From the NCBI RefSeq assembly GCF_001922985.1, contig NZ_MRUH01000019.1, positions 1 through 64,000 on the forward strand: a DNA stretch of 64,000 nucleotides. Direction: 5' to 3'. Positions 48,406 through 58,855 of the stretch are shown here, piece by piece. The stretch is from Teredinibacter waterburyi. Lineage in GTDB: Bacteria > Pseudomonadota > Gammaproteobacteria > Pseudomonadales > Cellvibrionaceae. Position 1 is the stretch's first letter. Each line of letters starts with the position of its first letter. Below the pieces are notes generated by a model that saw only the letters and a program-made list of their open reading frames with translations, made no database searches and had not been told where the DNA came from. The position numbers and the translations under genes were made by a program.

Positions 48406-51400
48406 TTAATGCGTCTTATTCGACAGGTACATTTCCGTCTGTTTATGGCGCTGAGTGTAGCGAATACTGCGCTCTAGTAGCGGTGCAGAAATATCCTTCT
48501 TGTCAATAACATCGTAAATACCCAGGGCTATCGCCTGCTCATACAAATGCTCACCCATCACTCCAGACAAAACAATAAATGCAGGAGAGCCAGCCCCTTT
48601 TCGCAATGAGTCGATCAAATCAAAACCCGTATACTTACCTAGGTTGTAATCGATCAAACAAATATCACAACTTTTCTCTGCCAAAATAGTTTTCGCTTCC
48701 TCGTATGTACCCGCCTGAATAATTTCGTAGCTTGAGTAAGAGGATGCCACTGACTTTAACGCCGAGACAATCATCATTTGGTCTACTTCATTATCATCCA
48801 CAACCAATATAGTTAATTGCTTTTTCTGCTGCCAAAATGCGCTGTCAATGGTTGATCGAAGCTGCGAATAACTTTCTTTAAGCCTGCTTTTAAGCGAGCG
48901 CATCTCGGTAATATCTGTGAGTGTAAGAACGCTACCCAGCGCCACTCGATGTTCATCAAAATAAGGTGATATTTTTACTAGCATGGTGCCGCCGCTAGTG
49001 GTGGCAATCTCTTTTTCTAAAGAACTTTCGGATTCTATAACGAAGGAGATATCGTTTAATAGAGATTCATATTCCAGTGCATGAGAGATGTGGTGAAAAG
49101 GCCGGCCAATATCAGTCGCCAGCAAATTAATAACTTCCGATGCTACTGGGGAAAAGCGCCGAATTAACATTGCATCATCCAAAAATATAAAACCGATATC
49201 TGCCGATTTTATAATGTTGTCAATATCCATATTGATCTGGGTAACTTCTTCGATTTTTTCTTGATATTCGCTATTTACCGTGTAGAGCTCTTCATTAACC
49301 GACTGCAACTCTTCGTTGGTACTTTGCAGCTCTTCGTTAGAGGCCATCAATTCTTCATTTGAGCTTTGCAGTTCTTCATTCGCGGTCTCCAGTTCTTCAA
49401 TAGTTACCTGTAGGTGTTCTTGATTTTTCTTTAACGCGACTTCGAGATCGTGAATACGCTGCTGAGACTCTTCACCCACGTTGAATTCAACTAGAGTATC
49501 TTGCAACTCTCTTTCGCTTGGCTCTGTATGTTCAAACACTAGCGCCATATGCCCAGCAATGGCAGCCGTTGCAGCGATATAAATTACACGGAGCTTTACG
49601 ACAAGCTCAGTGCCATCATCTGGCGTAAATCGAATCTCGCTGTATTGAACATTTTTTTGATCCGTAGATGCGCGGTTGATTGCGGTACTAACAGCTACGC
49701 CCAAACCTTCGCTAATAAAGTCGTTTATTTTTGCACTGAACCGACCAGCCTTAAGCTTGCGGGTATACAAGTGAACATCACCATAAACATGCTGCACCTC
49801 AAGATCTTCATTTAGAATAATACAAGCGGGAACATAGTCATCGATTAATGCTTCTAATAGTGGCAAAAAACTCGGCGTTTTTTGCTGTTGATAATTCCTA
49901 ACTAACGACTCCACGCTTGGAACGGAACCTTTCTTCGCCGTTGTGTCACCTGAATTAAGCGATGAAAAGTTACCAGGCCCTACCTTCACATTTGGATTTT
50001 TACGATAGATGCGATTGCGTTCGTCATGCACGTCAAAATGCCGAGTGAGATCGCCTAAACTTTCCGACCCGCCAAGAAAGAGGTAGCCATCTCGCTGTAT
50101 AGCAAAGTGCAGCATCGACAAAATTTGACGCTGTGCTTTCGGCTGAAAATAAATTAGCACATTGCGACACACGGCCAACTGACAATTCGAAAACGGAGGG
50201 TCTTTTAATAAGTTATGAGTGGCGAACACCACCATCTGACGAATAGACGGCGAAATCGTAACCAAGTCTTCGTCACTCTTTAGAAAATAGCGATTAAATC
50301 TCTCTTCGCCTACATCGGCAATTTCGTTAATATTAAATTGACCAGCGCTGGCTTCTGCTATTGCATCGGGGTCAACGTCTGTCGCAAATATTTTTACGGT
50401 TCGCGCAATGCCTCGCTTTTGAATTTCCTCGTCAAACAATATTGCCAGCGAATAAGCCTCTTGCCCCGTTGAGCAGCCCGCCACCCATACCCTTATCGTC
50501 TCTTCTTTAGAGGCCTGATCTAAAATGGTAGGTATTACTTTACTGCGAATCTCATTAAACGATTCGGTATCCCGAAAAAACCGCGTAACGCCAATAAGCA
50601 TATCTTTAGCGAGCGTTTGTAACTCGCTCGGGTGCGACTGTAATAGAGCGTGATATTCAGACACACTGGTTAAACCGTGTAAGCCTATGCGCCGTTCGAT
50701 TCGGCGCGAAATGGTACTACTTTTATATTGGGTAAAATCGATGTCGCTGCGCATACGCAGCAGCTCGTAGATGTCTTGGAGTGCACTTTCGGCCGTTTCC
50801 AGCTGATCTGATAACGATGTCTGTTCACCACTCACCAATGGATGAGAAATAAATTTAATGATCCGCGCGGGTATTTGATCTATCGGCACAACGACATCCA
50901 CCAGGCCAGTGCGAATTGCACTAGTCGGCATACCGTCAAACTTCGCGTCTTCCGGCTCTTGTACCACCACTAAACCGCCCACTTCTTTTATTGCCGGTAC
51001 GCCGCGACTACCGTCACTGCCTGTACCCGAAAGCACAACCGCAACACTGCGATGCAGCTGGTCTTCGGCTAAGGATCGAAAGAAGATATCAATAGGGAAA
51101 TTATTACCGCGATCGGGCATCTGATCGATAAGTATCAGCTTGCCTTCAGCGATCATCATATTTTTTTTCGGTGGGATCAGGTATACCGTATTCGCCTCGA
51201 CAACTACACCGTCGACGGCGTTGAAGATACGCATGGTTGTATGCCGGCTAAGCAGCTCATCCATCATACTTTTGAAGTCTGGCGACAAATGCTGAACAAT
51301 AATAAAGGCCAAACCGCTGTTGACAGGCATATGGCGCATAAATTCTTGCAGAGCTTCAAGCCCTCCAGCCGAAGCGCCAATACCTACATAGTGGCTGGGC

Positions 51401-51534
51401 TGAACGGTGCCGGATTTAACTGTTGAGGTCTCAACCTCTGTAGATTCTGCTTTAGAAGGCTCAACGGATGACGCGGCAGCTGCCGCGGGTTCAGACGATT
51501 CGGGTGAAACGTTCTTGTCTTTCGTGGGCATCAC
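48406..51534 (-). CDS. CheB-CheR-PAS-REC hybrid signalling protein
   Basis: The 1042 residues contain a disordered Ala/Ser/Glu-rich start (1-45), a CheB-type methylesterase (about 47-235) with catalytic Ser in [12 protein letters not shown], His in VQHLSP and Asp in [11 protein letters not shown], and a CheR methyltransferase (about 250-520; [23 protein letters not shown]). A heptad coiled coil follows (about 690-760, repeats of NEELQS), then a PAS domain (about 765-870) and a REC domain (about 895-1025; [10 protein letters not shown], phosphoacceptor in CLIDYN). No histidine kinase is present between PAS and REC, unlike many CheB/CheR sensor kinases. It is the first core gene after the island. 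Confidence 0.88.
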   Translation of the reverse strand: MMPTKDKNVSPESSEPAAAAASSVEPSKAESTEVETSTVKSGTVQPSHYVGIGASAGGLEALQEFMRHMPVNSGLAFIIVQHLSPDFKSMMDELLSRHTTMRIFNAVDGVVVEANTVYLIPPKKNMMIAEGKLILIDQMPDRGNNFPIDIFFRSLAEDQLHRSVAVVLSGTGSDGSRGVPAIKEVGGLVVVQEPEDAKFDGMPTSAIRTGLVDVVVPIDQIPARIIKFISHPLVSGEQTSLSDQLETAESALQDIYELLRMRSDIDFTQYKSSTISRRIERRIGLHGLTSVSEYHALLQSHPSELQTLAKDMLIGVTRFFRDTESFNEIRSKVIPTILDQASKEETIRVWVAGCSTGQEAYSLAILFDEEIQKRGIARTVKIFATDVDPDAIAEASAGQFNINEIADVGEERFNRYFLKSDEDLVTISPSIRQMVVFATHNLLKDPPFSNCQLAVCRNVLIYFQPKAQRQILSMLHFAIQRDGYLFLGGSESLGDLTRHFDVHDERNRIYRKNPNVKVGPGNFSSLNSGDTTAKKGSVPSVESLVRNYQQQKTPSFLPLLEALIDDYVPACIILNEDLEVQHVYGDVHLYTRKLKAGRFSAKINDFISEGLGVAVSTAINRASTDQKNVQYSEIRFTPDDGTELVVKLRVIYIAATAAIAGHMALVFEHTEPSERELQDTLVEFNVGEESQQRIHDLEVALKKNQEHLQVTIEELETANEELQSSNEELMASNEELQSTNEELQSVNEELYTVNSEYQEKIEEVTQINMDIDNIIKSADIGFIFLDDAMLIRRFSPVASEVINLLATDIGRPFHHISHALEYESLLNDISFVIESESSLEKEIATTSGGTMLVKISPYFDEHRVALGSVLTLTDITEMRSLKSRLKESYSQLRSTIDSAFWQQKKQLTILVVDDNEVDQMMIVSALKSVASSYSSYEIIQAGTYEEAKTILAEKSCDICLIDYNLGKYTGFDLIDSLRKGAGSPAFIVLSGVMGEHLYEQAIALGIYDVIDKKDISAPLLERSIRYTQRHKQTEMYLSNKTH

Positions 51535-51640
51535 GGGTTCCTTTTTTTGTCACCACAACTGCGGTAAGCCTTAACAACAGAAAGAGTCATATAGATAACG
51601 ATAGTTTTTCTCGAAGGTTGTTAGGCCGCCTATGCGAAGG

Positions 51641-54310
51641 CTAGCCTATTTCCGAACGGCGAGATTGTAGCTGTTTACTAAAATAATTTGCAATCTCGGC
51701 TCCTGCAATTGGCTTATTTAGCAAATACCCTTGATAAGTGTCACACCCCCATAATTTCAACAGGTTAAGTATTTCGAATGTCTCAACACCCTCGGCAATC
51801 ACTTCCATTTTCAGCGAGCGCCCCAAGGCTAATACGGCCTGGGTTATCGCCTCATCTTCTTTGTCGATCAATAAATCCTTAATAAAACTACGGTCAATTT
51901 TAATAATGTCGATTGGATATTTCTTTAGGTAACTGAGCGATGAAAACCCTGTACCAAAATCATCTAAGGCAACTTTAATTCCCATCTCCCGTATTTTCTT
52001 CAAGCTATCTACAGCATGACCTTGATCTTGGATCAATGCTGACTCGGTAATTTCCACAACGACATTCTTCCCGCTAAGACCTGAGTCAGAAAGAGCCTTC
52101 TCAATACCTAGCAACAGCAAAGGGTCTCGAAATTGTCGTGGACTGATATTCACGGACATTACCGCATCGCTATCCACCATACCTAAAGCAATCAAATCTT
52201 TTAGCTGATGAAAACTGATGTGTAGCAACCAACGACTTACTGGAGCAATTAAACCTGTATCTTCGAGCAGGCCGATAAAAGAATCGGGTCCCAGCAACCC
52301 TTTTACAGGATGGCGCCAGCGCAATAATGCTTCAAAGCCAATAATTTTATTACTCGCGACGGTGGCCTGCGCTTGATAAAACACCTCAAATTCAGCGCGC
52401 CCCAAGGCGCGATGCAAGCTATTGCCTAGCTCAAGCTTACGCCGTGAAGCTCTTTCGAGATCTGGAGAATAATATTGATAGTTATTGCGCCCTGAATCCT
52501 TGGCTCTATACAAGGCCATATCGGCTTGCTTTAACAGTGTTTTTGACGAACTGCTCTGCCCGTTTACCGCAAAGCAAATACCAATACTGGTGGAAATAAA
52601 AACTTCTTGCTGGGCAATAGTAAATGGCATTTCTAATGCTTTTAATATTTTATCCGACACATGCGCAGCCACCGATGCATCCGAAAGGCTTTCAAGCAAT
52701 ATGAAAAACTCATCACCGCCAACTCTCGATACCGTATCTTCTTGGCGTACACAGCTCAACAAACGATTAGCGACCTCCACCAACATTCGGTCACCGGCAT
52801 CGTGCCCCAGCGTGTCATTAATATTTTTGAAACCATCCAAGTCTAGCGCCAAAATTGCCAAAGCCCCGTGCCGTTCAACTCGTTGTAGTGCGTGTTCAAG
52901 ACGATCAAAAAACAACATGCGATTAGCGAGCCCGGTAAGAACGTCTCGCTCAGCCAAATGGCGAAGCTTTTCTTCTGCATCATGGTGATAGCTGTTATCC
53001 ACCATAGTGGCGACAAAGCCGTTAACTTCACCATTTAATGTGAACAGTGGCCGAGCCTGAACCCAAACCCAGACCACGTCGTCAATACCTCGCTGTACCC
53101 TACATTCTTTACGGAACTCCTGCCCAGCCCCAACTTGACTGTGCAGCTCGGTTAGCACCGGCTCCGCGTCCTCATGATGTAAAAACTTTGACCAGCTCAT
53201 TCCCTCAACCGATTCGCGCGTCATACCGGTGATCTCCAACCAGCGATCATTTGCGTATTCGGTATTCCAGTTAGTATCGGTTTGCAAAATACCCATCGGC
53301 GCTAAATCGGCAACGACCTTAAACCGCTGTAGCTCGGCCTGGTGCTGCTCCTGTATCTCGATTAGACGGCTGCTATCTCGCAGTATCAGCATAATGCGGG
53401 GCTGCCGGTACTCTTCGAAAAACATTAACGAGAGTTCAAGGGGAATTATCTGTCCATTCGACTTGCACCCTTGAACACGAATCGCCTCTTTGTGGCCATG
53501 CTTTACCGATTGAGCATTGAATGTTTGCGTCGAATGCTCATTACGAAAGCGCTCTGGCAAAAGATCGGAAATATGACAATGAACCGCTTGCGCTGCAATT
53601 CGCCCAAACATGAGCTCTGCCGCGGGGTTTATCCGCAATATTTTTTGTTCACGATTTATGGTGATAATTCCAACGGGGGCAAGAGTCTCTAGTCTTCCGA
53701 AACTTTCTCGCCAAGAGTCCTGCTCCAACAACACCCGCTTTTCGGAAATAGACTGTAATTGCTTGTTTTCAATAATACGCATCAAGCTGACACAGGTAGT
53801 AAGTAAGGGCCAGATACGCTTGGCAAAATCAACATGGTAGGGTTGTTGTGCGTTCGCCAAACAAATAACACTACGGGTTTTCTGGCCGTCGTTTAACGTC
53901 AGAACCAATACCTGCTCTAAGAGGGGAAGTTTCGGATAATTACTGCGAAGACTGCGAAGCGTGTCGGGGTCTAATACCATTGGTCGATTAAAGCTAATGG
54001 CGTTATATAAGGCTCTAGTCGCCTGTTCCACCCTGATAAGCGGCCAGTCCTCAATATTCACGTCAGCCCCAGGCTCAGCATCCGCAACACTTAGATGAGC
54101 GGCTATACACTTGAGCGCGGTCTGACCATCAGCATCGATACATCGCTCCATAGCAAAGGCAAATGGAGAGCCAGAAAGGGCACAAATTTCCTTTAGGGTA
54201 TAGTGGTAAACCTTACTTAAATCGCTAAAACTTTGGATGTCGCGATGAAATCGATCTATGGCTTCACGCAACTGTGAATCTTTTCTTCGGTTACTCGGCA
54301 ATTCTTCCAT
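51641..54310 (-). CDS. PAS-PAS-GGDEF-EAL cyclic-di-GMP enzyme
   Basis: The 889 residues carry an N-terminal sensory region (about 1-190, perhaps GAF-like), a PAS domain (about 205-320, LAPVGIITINREQKILRIN), a second PAS plus PAC (about 330-450, LAPMGILQTDTNWNTEYAND), GGDEF (about 455-615) with intact RVGGDEF near 532, and EAL (about 630-880) with intact FEALLRW near 658 and DDFGTGFSSLSYL. Both catalytic signatures are complete, so it may make or break c-di-GMP according to the sensed signal. It is 106 bp upstream of the CheB-CheR gene on the same strand. Confidence 0.9.
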   Translation of the reverse strand: MEELPSNRRKDSQLREAIDRFHRDIQSFSDLSKVYHYTLKEICALSGSPFAFAMERCIDADGQTALKCIAAHLSVADAEPGADVNIEDWPLIRVEQATRALYNAISFNRPMVLDPDTLRSLRSNYPKLPLLEQVLVLTLNDGQKTRSVICLANAQQPYHVDFAKRIWPLLTTCVSLMRIIENKQLQSISEKRVLLEQDSWRESFGRLETLAPVGIITINREQKILRINPAAELMFGRIAAQAVHCHISDLLPERFRNEHSTQTFNAQSVKHGHKEAIRVQGCKSNGQIIPLELSLMFFEEYRQPRIMLILRDSSRLIEIQEQHQAELQRFKVVADLAPMGILQTDTNWNTEYANDRWLEITGMTRESVEGMSWSKFLHHEDAEPVLTELHSQVGAGQEFRKECRVQRGIDDVVWVWVQARPLFTLNGEVNGFVATMVDNSYHHDAEEKLRHLAERDVLTGLANRMLFFDRLEHALQRVERHGALAILALDLDGFKNINDTLGHDAGDRMLVEVANRLLSCVRQEDTVSRVGGDEFFILLESLSDASVAAHVSDKILKALEMPFTIAQQEVFISTSIGICFAVNGQSSSSKTLLKQADMALYRAKDSGRNNYQYYSPDLERASRRKLELGNSLHRALGRAEFEVFYQAQATVASNKIIGFEALLRWRHPVKGLLGPDSFIGLLEDTGLIAPVSRWLLHISFHQLKDLIALGMVDSDAVMSVNISPRQFRDPLLLLGIEKALSDSGLSGKNVVVEITESALIQDQGHAVDSLKKIREMGIKVALDDFGTGFSSLSYLKKYPIDIIKIDRSFIKDLLIDKEDEAITQAVLALGRSLKMEVIAEGVETFEILNLLKLWGCDTYQGYLLNKPIAGAEIANYFSKQLQSRRSEIG

Positions 54311-54675
54311 GGCGGCGTACTACACTTCTCAAAAAGTTGCTTTATGTCATTATAGTTCACGCCTGCAGTAATTTCCCTTGACTACAAGACGAAAACAGTA
54401 AGTACAAACTAACACCGGAAGACCTATAAATACTGCCATCAAAATTTATATAAACAAAGATTATATGAGGGCGTGTCAAAGCTAACCGAATAGAATACTC
54501 ATTAGCTTATACAGTGATAGAGCCACACCCCCCGCTTCTTTGAGGGCATATTTGTAAACCTTCACGCCAAATCCAGCCAATCAAGACTAGCTCAATACCT
54601 ATTACTTAAATTACACAGAAGGTCATTTTCGCTCCGCCCCAGCAGGCAACACATACCAGTCACAGCACAATTATC
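54311..54675. other. Intergenic region before imuA
   Basis: These 365 bp separate the divergent GGDEF-EAL gene and imuA. They are AT-rich with one weak imperfect palindrome (GGGCGTG/CACACCC, about 54473-54534). No gene is seen. The imuA promoter begins at its right edge. Confidence 0.5.
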
Positions 54676-54704
54676 TTGACGGCCCGAACAAACAGGAATA
54701 CTGT
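54676..54704 (+). promoter_or_regulatory. imuA promoter
   Basis: TTGACG (54676-54681) and TACTGT (54699-54704) are 17 bp apart. The -10 element overlaps the LexA box, so LexA binding would block RNA polymerase. Confidence 0.65.
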
Positions 54705-54716
54705 CTATAAATACAG
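54701..54716 (+). promoter_or_regulatory. LexA (SOS) box
   Basis: CTGTCTATAAATACAG fits the CTGT-N8-ACAG consensus perfectly, with an AT-rich core. It lies 32 bp before the imuA ATG at 54748 and predicts damage-inducible imuA-imuB expression. Confidence 0.88.
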
Positions 54717-54747
54717 TATTCGCAAATTATTTGAGCTAAACAGCGCT

Positions 54748-55626
54748 ATGCCTTCCCCCCCTTTTAGAAAAGTTTTTCAGCCCCCGTCCAGCTCCGTTTA
54801 TGGTAACGAACCCACAGATCGGCCGGTCAACGAGCCGCAAGCGAAACCCTCACTAGAGACGTTGCTACAGCAAGGCGATGTTTGGCGGGGGCATTCCCAG
54901 CGGTTTGTGACGAAGGATGCCGTGGATAGCACTTACCCTCAGTTGAATAAGCGGCTCCTTAATAAAGGCTGGCCTAGCAGTAGTTTGATCGAGCTATGCC
55001 AAGCCAGCCCTGGTTGTGGCGATTGGCTGCTGTTTGGTCCTGCGGTTATGCGATTACTACGGGAAAACACTCTGTACCACGCGGCGCTTCTAAACCCTCC
55101 CGCATTACCCTTTGCCGAAGGGCTCTTGCAGGCAGGTGTCCCGTTAAACCAGCTATTAATCGTGCGACCTAAAAGCAAAGCTGATTTTATCGCCTGCTTT
55201 ACCGAGCTAGCGCGCTCTAGCAGCTGTTGTTCTATTTTGGCTTGGCAACCAAAATCGTTTTTAACCTACACAGAGCTACGCAAATGCCAGCTCGCCACTA
55301 ATGCTGGTAAAGGTTTGTATGTTCTTCTGCGACCCGCCCAAGCCAAACAATCCAGTTCACCTGCCGGCTTAAGGTTATACAGTGAGTTTGAAGGCCAGCA
55401 ACTTTTAGTAGGAATCATTAAGCAACGAGGGCAATTACAGAATCAGCTACATCAAGCCATCGCTATTGAGTTGCCCCAACAATGGCTGGAACAACAACCG
55501 CACCGCAACCCAGTAAACAACTCAACCCCGAGAGAGTATCGTTTTTATACTAACGGCCAAGCCAAACAAACAATCGCAATCAAAAAAAATGGGGGCCTTG
55601 ATAACTACAGAGGTAAGCGTGGTTAA
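54748..55626 (+). CDS. imuA: ImuA, SulA/RecA-like translesion synthesis factor
   Basis: This 292-residue protein belongs to the RecA-like ImuA group. WPSSSLIELCQASPGCGDWL (about 74-93) is the degenerate nucleotide-site region, followed by a RecA-like core to about 200. In bacteria with the mutasome, ImuA works with ImuB and the polymerase DnaE2 in damage-induced mutagenesis. The ATG at 54748 is chosen because an upstream in-frame ATG-like start at 54676 would lie in the promoter and LexA box. It overlaps imuB by 8 bp. Confidence 0.85.
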   Translation: MPSPPFRKVFQPPSSSVYGNEPTDRPVNEPQAKPSLETLLQQGDVWRGHSQRFVTKDAVDSTYPQLNKRLLNKGWPSSSLIELCQASPGCGDWLLFGPAVMRLLRENTLYHAALLNPPALPFAEGLLQAGVPLNQLLIVRPKSKADFIACFTELARSSSCCSILAWQPKSFLTYTELRKCQLATNAGKGLYVLLRPAQAKQSSSPAGLRLYSEFEGQQLLVGIIKQRGQLQNQLHQAIAIELPQQWLEQQPHRNPVNNSTPREYRFYTNGQAKQTIAIKKNGGLDNYRGKRG

Positions 55627-57259
55627 CAACTATAACGTTACTCGCTGCTGGATTGCAGTGCGGCTACCGCAACTACCGCTAGACGCTCTTGAGGTGTCGA
55701 GGCAAGACGACATTGTTGTTACCCAGAAACAACAAATAGTGTGTGTAAGCTCCTCACTATTAACTAAAGGCATAAAGCCCTACATGCCTCTAACAACAGC
55801 TCAACTCCTCGCTGAATTTCAACAATACAAACGCCGTCCAGAACAAGAATTTAACCGCCTAACAGAACTCGCCAATCAACTTTATGCTTTCACGCCCTAC
55901 TTAGAAACACACGTTCCCCATGAACATAAAGATGCTGGCTTCACTTTAGAAGTCTCTCGCAGCCTTAAACTATTCAACGGTTTGAGCTGCCTCTACCAAA
56001 AAATATACATCAGTTTAAAACATGCCAATGGCCACTTCGGCATTGGCCACACGCCTTCCGCTGCATGGCTATTATCCTTTATATCTGACACTACAGCACC
56101 AAGCCAAAATCAAGCCTTTGATCGAGAGGTAATATTAGAAAAATTAAGCCTTCAACCGGTACGCGCGCTCACCCTGCTACCGCAAAGTACATTAAGCCTA
56201 AAAGCCTTATCCGCAGAGGTTGACGCTTTAGAAAAAACGGGGTTTAAAACTTTAGGCGATATTTTAAAACAAATACAAAAACACTCTTTTGCCAGTATTC
56301 GCAAGCGCTGGAGCACACGTTTTTGTGAGTTAATGAGCGAACTGTTCGATATTGATCAAAGCCACGCTCAAAGCAAAATAGAAAGCACACCAAAAACTAA
56401 CGATTCAATCAGCAACAATAAAAGCCCCCCCCTGCCGAGCCCTTCATTATTTAAAAAGCCTTTAATTATTTTTGAGCCTGAATCTTTTTTTTACAACAGT
56501 ATGGAGTTCGACTACCCCATAAACACTAGCGAACAACTACATCAGCCCATGGCGATGTTACTGCAAAAATTAAGTGATTATTTACAACAACACCAACTGC
56601 AGTGCCAAGCGGTTGAATGGCGTCTGTTCGATATTTATCACGATTGTGAAACTCTTAATATCTATAGCAGCCAGCCACAGCAGAAATGGCAACTGCTCTA
56701 CGAACTCAGCCAGATTCAACTCGAATCGAACAGCCTTCCCTTTGAGGTTGACGGGATTGAATTACACTGTCGCAACACACAAAAATTTACGGCCGACAAC
56801 CAGACATTGGCTTTTTCTAGCCATGCCCACAGCACGGATAACGAAGCAATGGGCAAGCAACAATTACAGGATGATTTTGCACGATTAACCGCAAAATTAC
56901 AGGCTCGGATCGGTAATGAGGCGATTTTCAAAATAGACTATAACGACAGCCACATACCGGAACTTAGCAACAAAAAAATAGACGTGTATGGCGCTAGCAC
57001 AACGACAGTCACGACATCTATTGGCGCGAGGCCAAGCTGGATTTTTTCTCAGCCGCAACCCATAGAGTATAAAAGTGAATCGCTTTTCTGGCGTGGCACC
57101 TTGGCATTATTACAAGGGCCCGAGAGAATTGAGGGAAACTGGTGGGACAAACCCACTGCTCGAGATTATTTTTTAGCTCAGCGAGATGACGGCTTAAGAG
57201 TTTGGGTTTTTTATGATCTGCTACAAAACAAATGGTTGGTACAAGGTGTGTTTAGCTAG
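55619..57259 (+). CDS. imuB: ImuB, inactive Y-family polymerase-like clamp-binding protein
   Basis: This 546-residue Y-family relative starts VNNYNVTRCWIAVRLPQLPL. The usual catalytic acidic residues are missing from the N-terminal palm (WIAVRLPQLPLDAL in place of a DxD motif), the hallmark of ImuB, which bridges DnaE2 and the beta clamp. RALTLLPQSTLSLKALS and GFKTLGDIL belong to the thumb/HhH region. A GTG at 55619 is preferred (AGAGG 5 bases upstream) over ATG 55589. dnaE2 does not follow; the next gene is on the opposite strand. Confidence 0.88.
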   Translation: MVNNYNVTRCWIAVRLPQLPLDALEVSRQDDIVVTQKQQIVCVSSSLLTKGIKPYMPLTTAQLLAEFQQYKRRPEQEFNRLTELANQLYAFTPYLETHVPHEHKDAGFTLEVSRSLKLFNGLSCLYQKIYISLKHANGHFGIGHTPSAAWLLSFISDTTAPSQNQAFDREVILEKLSLQPVRALTLLPQSTLSLKALSAEVDALEKTGFKTLGDILKQIQKHSFASIRKRWSTRFCELMSELFDIDQSHAQSKIESTPKTNDSISNNKSPPLPSPSLFKKPLIIFEPESFFYNSMEFDYPINTSEQLHQPMAMLLQKLSDYLQQHQLQCQAVEWRLFDIYHDCETLNIYSSQPQQKWQLLYELSQIQLESNSLPFEVDGIELHCRNTQKFTADNQTLAFSSHAHSTDNEAMGKQQLQDDFARLTAKLQARIGNEAIFKIDYNDSHIPELSNKKIDVYGASTTTVTTSIGARPSWIFSQPQPIEYKSESLFWRGTLALLQGPERIEGNWWDKPTARDYFLAQRDDGLRVWVFYDLLQNKWLVQGVFS

Positions 57260-57276
57260 TGCCAGCTAAACACACC
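57245..57276 (+). terminator. Hairpin over the imuB stop codon
   Basis: A perfect 13-bp stem (GGTGTGTTTAGCT and its complement) with a 6-base loop includes the imuB TAG stop. There is no T-run, so it may be a weak terminator or a 3'-end stabilising stem. Confidence 0.5.
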
Positions 57277-57317
57277 AGCGTGCAACCAACTCTAATTCAA
57301 GATGGTTACTGAAGCTA

Positions 57318-57722
57318 TTAGACGTTATCGGCCGGCAAGGTAAAATCAAAATCATAGATATGCTTGCCATCTTCAATTCTAATTTCCATTTCGCCGGTTA
57401 AGCCATGTAACTCGCCAGTAGCCGAATCGGGTACCACCTCCAATATAAGGTGGTCATCACCTTTTCTCATAGTGCCGTAATGCTGTAATACAAAGCTGCC
57501 TAATTTACCATCCAAGCTACCAATAACCTGCTCAATGGCAACGTACCCGGCAGAACCATCAACCATGGTGCGCGCACTTAGCATCTCACCTTTGCTTGTA
57601 GCATCTAACGTACCGGTAAAAACTTTATCTATCGACATACGTCCAAGCTTCACGCCGGCCCCACCTTCAGCATAGGCATCTAAAGGCTTTAAACTAACAT
57701 TAAACTCACCTGTTACAATCAC
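57318..57722 (-). CDS. DUF3224-domain protein
   Basis: The protein (134 aa) has the beta-barrel pattern of DUF3224 (FNVSLKPLDA, GRMSIDKVFTGTLDATSKGE, GSFVLQHYGTM, LHGLTGEMEIRIEDGKHIY). The family has no assigned function. It contains no signal peptide. A GTG at 57722 with GGAG 6 bases upstream is preferred to the longer GTG at 57755. It is convergent with imuB and follows the MOSC gene by 84 bp. Confidence 0.8.
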   Translation of the reverse strand: MIVTGEFNVSLKPLDAYAEGGAGVKLGRMSIDKVFTGTLDATSKGEMLSARTMVDGSAGYVAIEQVIGSLDGKLGSFVLQHYGTMRKGDDHLILEVVPDSATGELHGLTGEMEIRIEDGKHIYDFDFTLPADNV

Positions 57723-57806
57723 ACAACTCTCCTTTAAATTTTCGCTTACGCGCACATTTTGTGTAAAAATTTATCTCTTTAAAAAACAACCACGAGTATA
57801 CACATA

Positions 57807-58268
57807 TTAATTAACACTAATGGCATCACCTTGAGAGATAAATCCACCCGTTATAATTTGTGCTCTAAGGCCTGCCTTGTGCATCATATGTTTTAACACT
57901 ACCTTACCAATACGACCGGCAAGATAACCACAAGGCTCACACAGGCGCACACCACGCAAACGCACCTCCCCCACACTAAATTCACGGCCTTCTAAATCGT
58001 TTAAGCGCACACCTCGGGTAACAATATTACGGCGGAAGTCTGATGCAGAATAATCTAAACCAGCAGCCTCATTAAAGGCCTCTATTTCTTCCTGCTCAAT
58101 TAGCGTTACTTCGAAATCTTGTGATTCCAGCAATAGATCAGAAAAAGTGCCTTGCGAGGAAAAATAGCGATCCCCAACAATGCCCTGCCCGGCTACCAAT
58201 TCTGCACTTTGTTGTGCGACCATCTCACCGCCAGCGGTTTCGGCTATAATAATTTCTTCTACCTGCAT
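57807..58268 (-). CDS. MOSC-domain protein
   Basis: This 153-residue protein resembles the small MOSC (molybdenum cofactor sulfurase C-terminal) proteins. VAGQGIVGDRYFSSQGTFSD (about 26-45) and FRRNIVTRGVRLNDLEGREF are the conserved block, and LCEPCGYLAGRI carries the Cys thought to bind sulfur or metal. Small MOSC proteins of this type are linked to sulfur carriage for Moco-like detoxifying enzymes, but the partner here is unknown. It is followed by the DUF3224 gene, 84 bp away. Confidence 0.85.
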   Translation of the reverse strand: MQVEEIIIAETAGGEMVAQQSAELVAGQGIVGDRYFSSQGTFSDLLLESQDFEVTLIEQEEIEAFNEAAGLDYSASDFRRNIVTRGVRLNDLEGREFSVGEVRLRGVRLCEPCGYLAGRIGKVVLKHMMHKAGLRAQIITGGFISQGDAISVN

Positions 58269-58351
58269 TCTTTTAACCTCAAACCCAATACATTAAATTC
58301 AATTTATAAAATCCTAAACAGATCAACTAGCAAACAACGCTAGCGGCCAAA

Positions 58352-58621
58352 CTACTCGGGTGGCCGTGTACTACTCAGCGCGGCCGCCAAAGCTTTAAAC
58401 TTTAGCTCTACTTTTGCCTCTAAGCGCAACACCCAGTGATTCAGTTTTTTATACTTAACCCTTAAATTTCGCAGTAATATTTGCGAACGCGGGCTAACAC
58501 AAACAAGTGTGGAAAGGCTCAGCGTAATAAGAATCAAGCCAACCGGAATAGGCGATATCAGCGCCACAACGCCTATGACTAAGACCACCAATGAAACAAT
58601 CGTCAAAATAAAATTAAGCAT
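58352..58621 (-). CDS. Small PGPGW-like membrane protein
   Basis: These 89 residues contain two hydrophobic segments (about 3-22 and 28-43, separated by PIPVG) and a cytoplasmic helical tail (RVKYKKLNHWVLRLEAKVEL). The pattern resembles the PGPGW (DUF) family of small membrane proteins. The function is unknown. It is 83 bp upstream of the MOSC gene on the same strand. Confidence 0.6.
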   Translation of the reverse strand: MLNFILTIVSLVVLVIGVVALISPIPVGLILITLSLSTLVCVSPRSQILLRNLRVKYKKLNHWVLRLEAKVELKFKALAAALSSTRPPE

Positions 58622-58855
58622 AAACCCTCAAGAGCCATTCACGCGGCAATCCGTATACTCACCGCTATAGCAACACAGATAAGACTCTACTTCTGATACG
58701 CTTCTACTATTCGTTTTTCCTACTCACCTCTACTACTCGCCTCGACGACGCACGTCTATAAGCAAATCAACGTTAGCAAAAGCTGCTATAAAATAATACG
58801 CTAGCGGTCGCTACCACCAACTTTATTAAACGCCAACCCAACCACAGGAGTTGTT

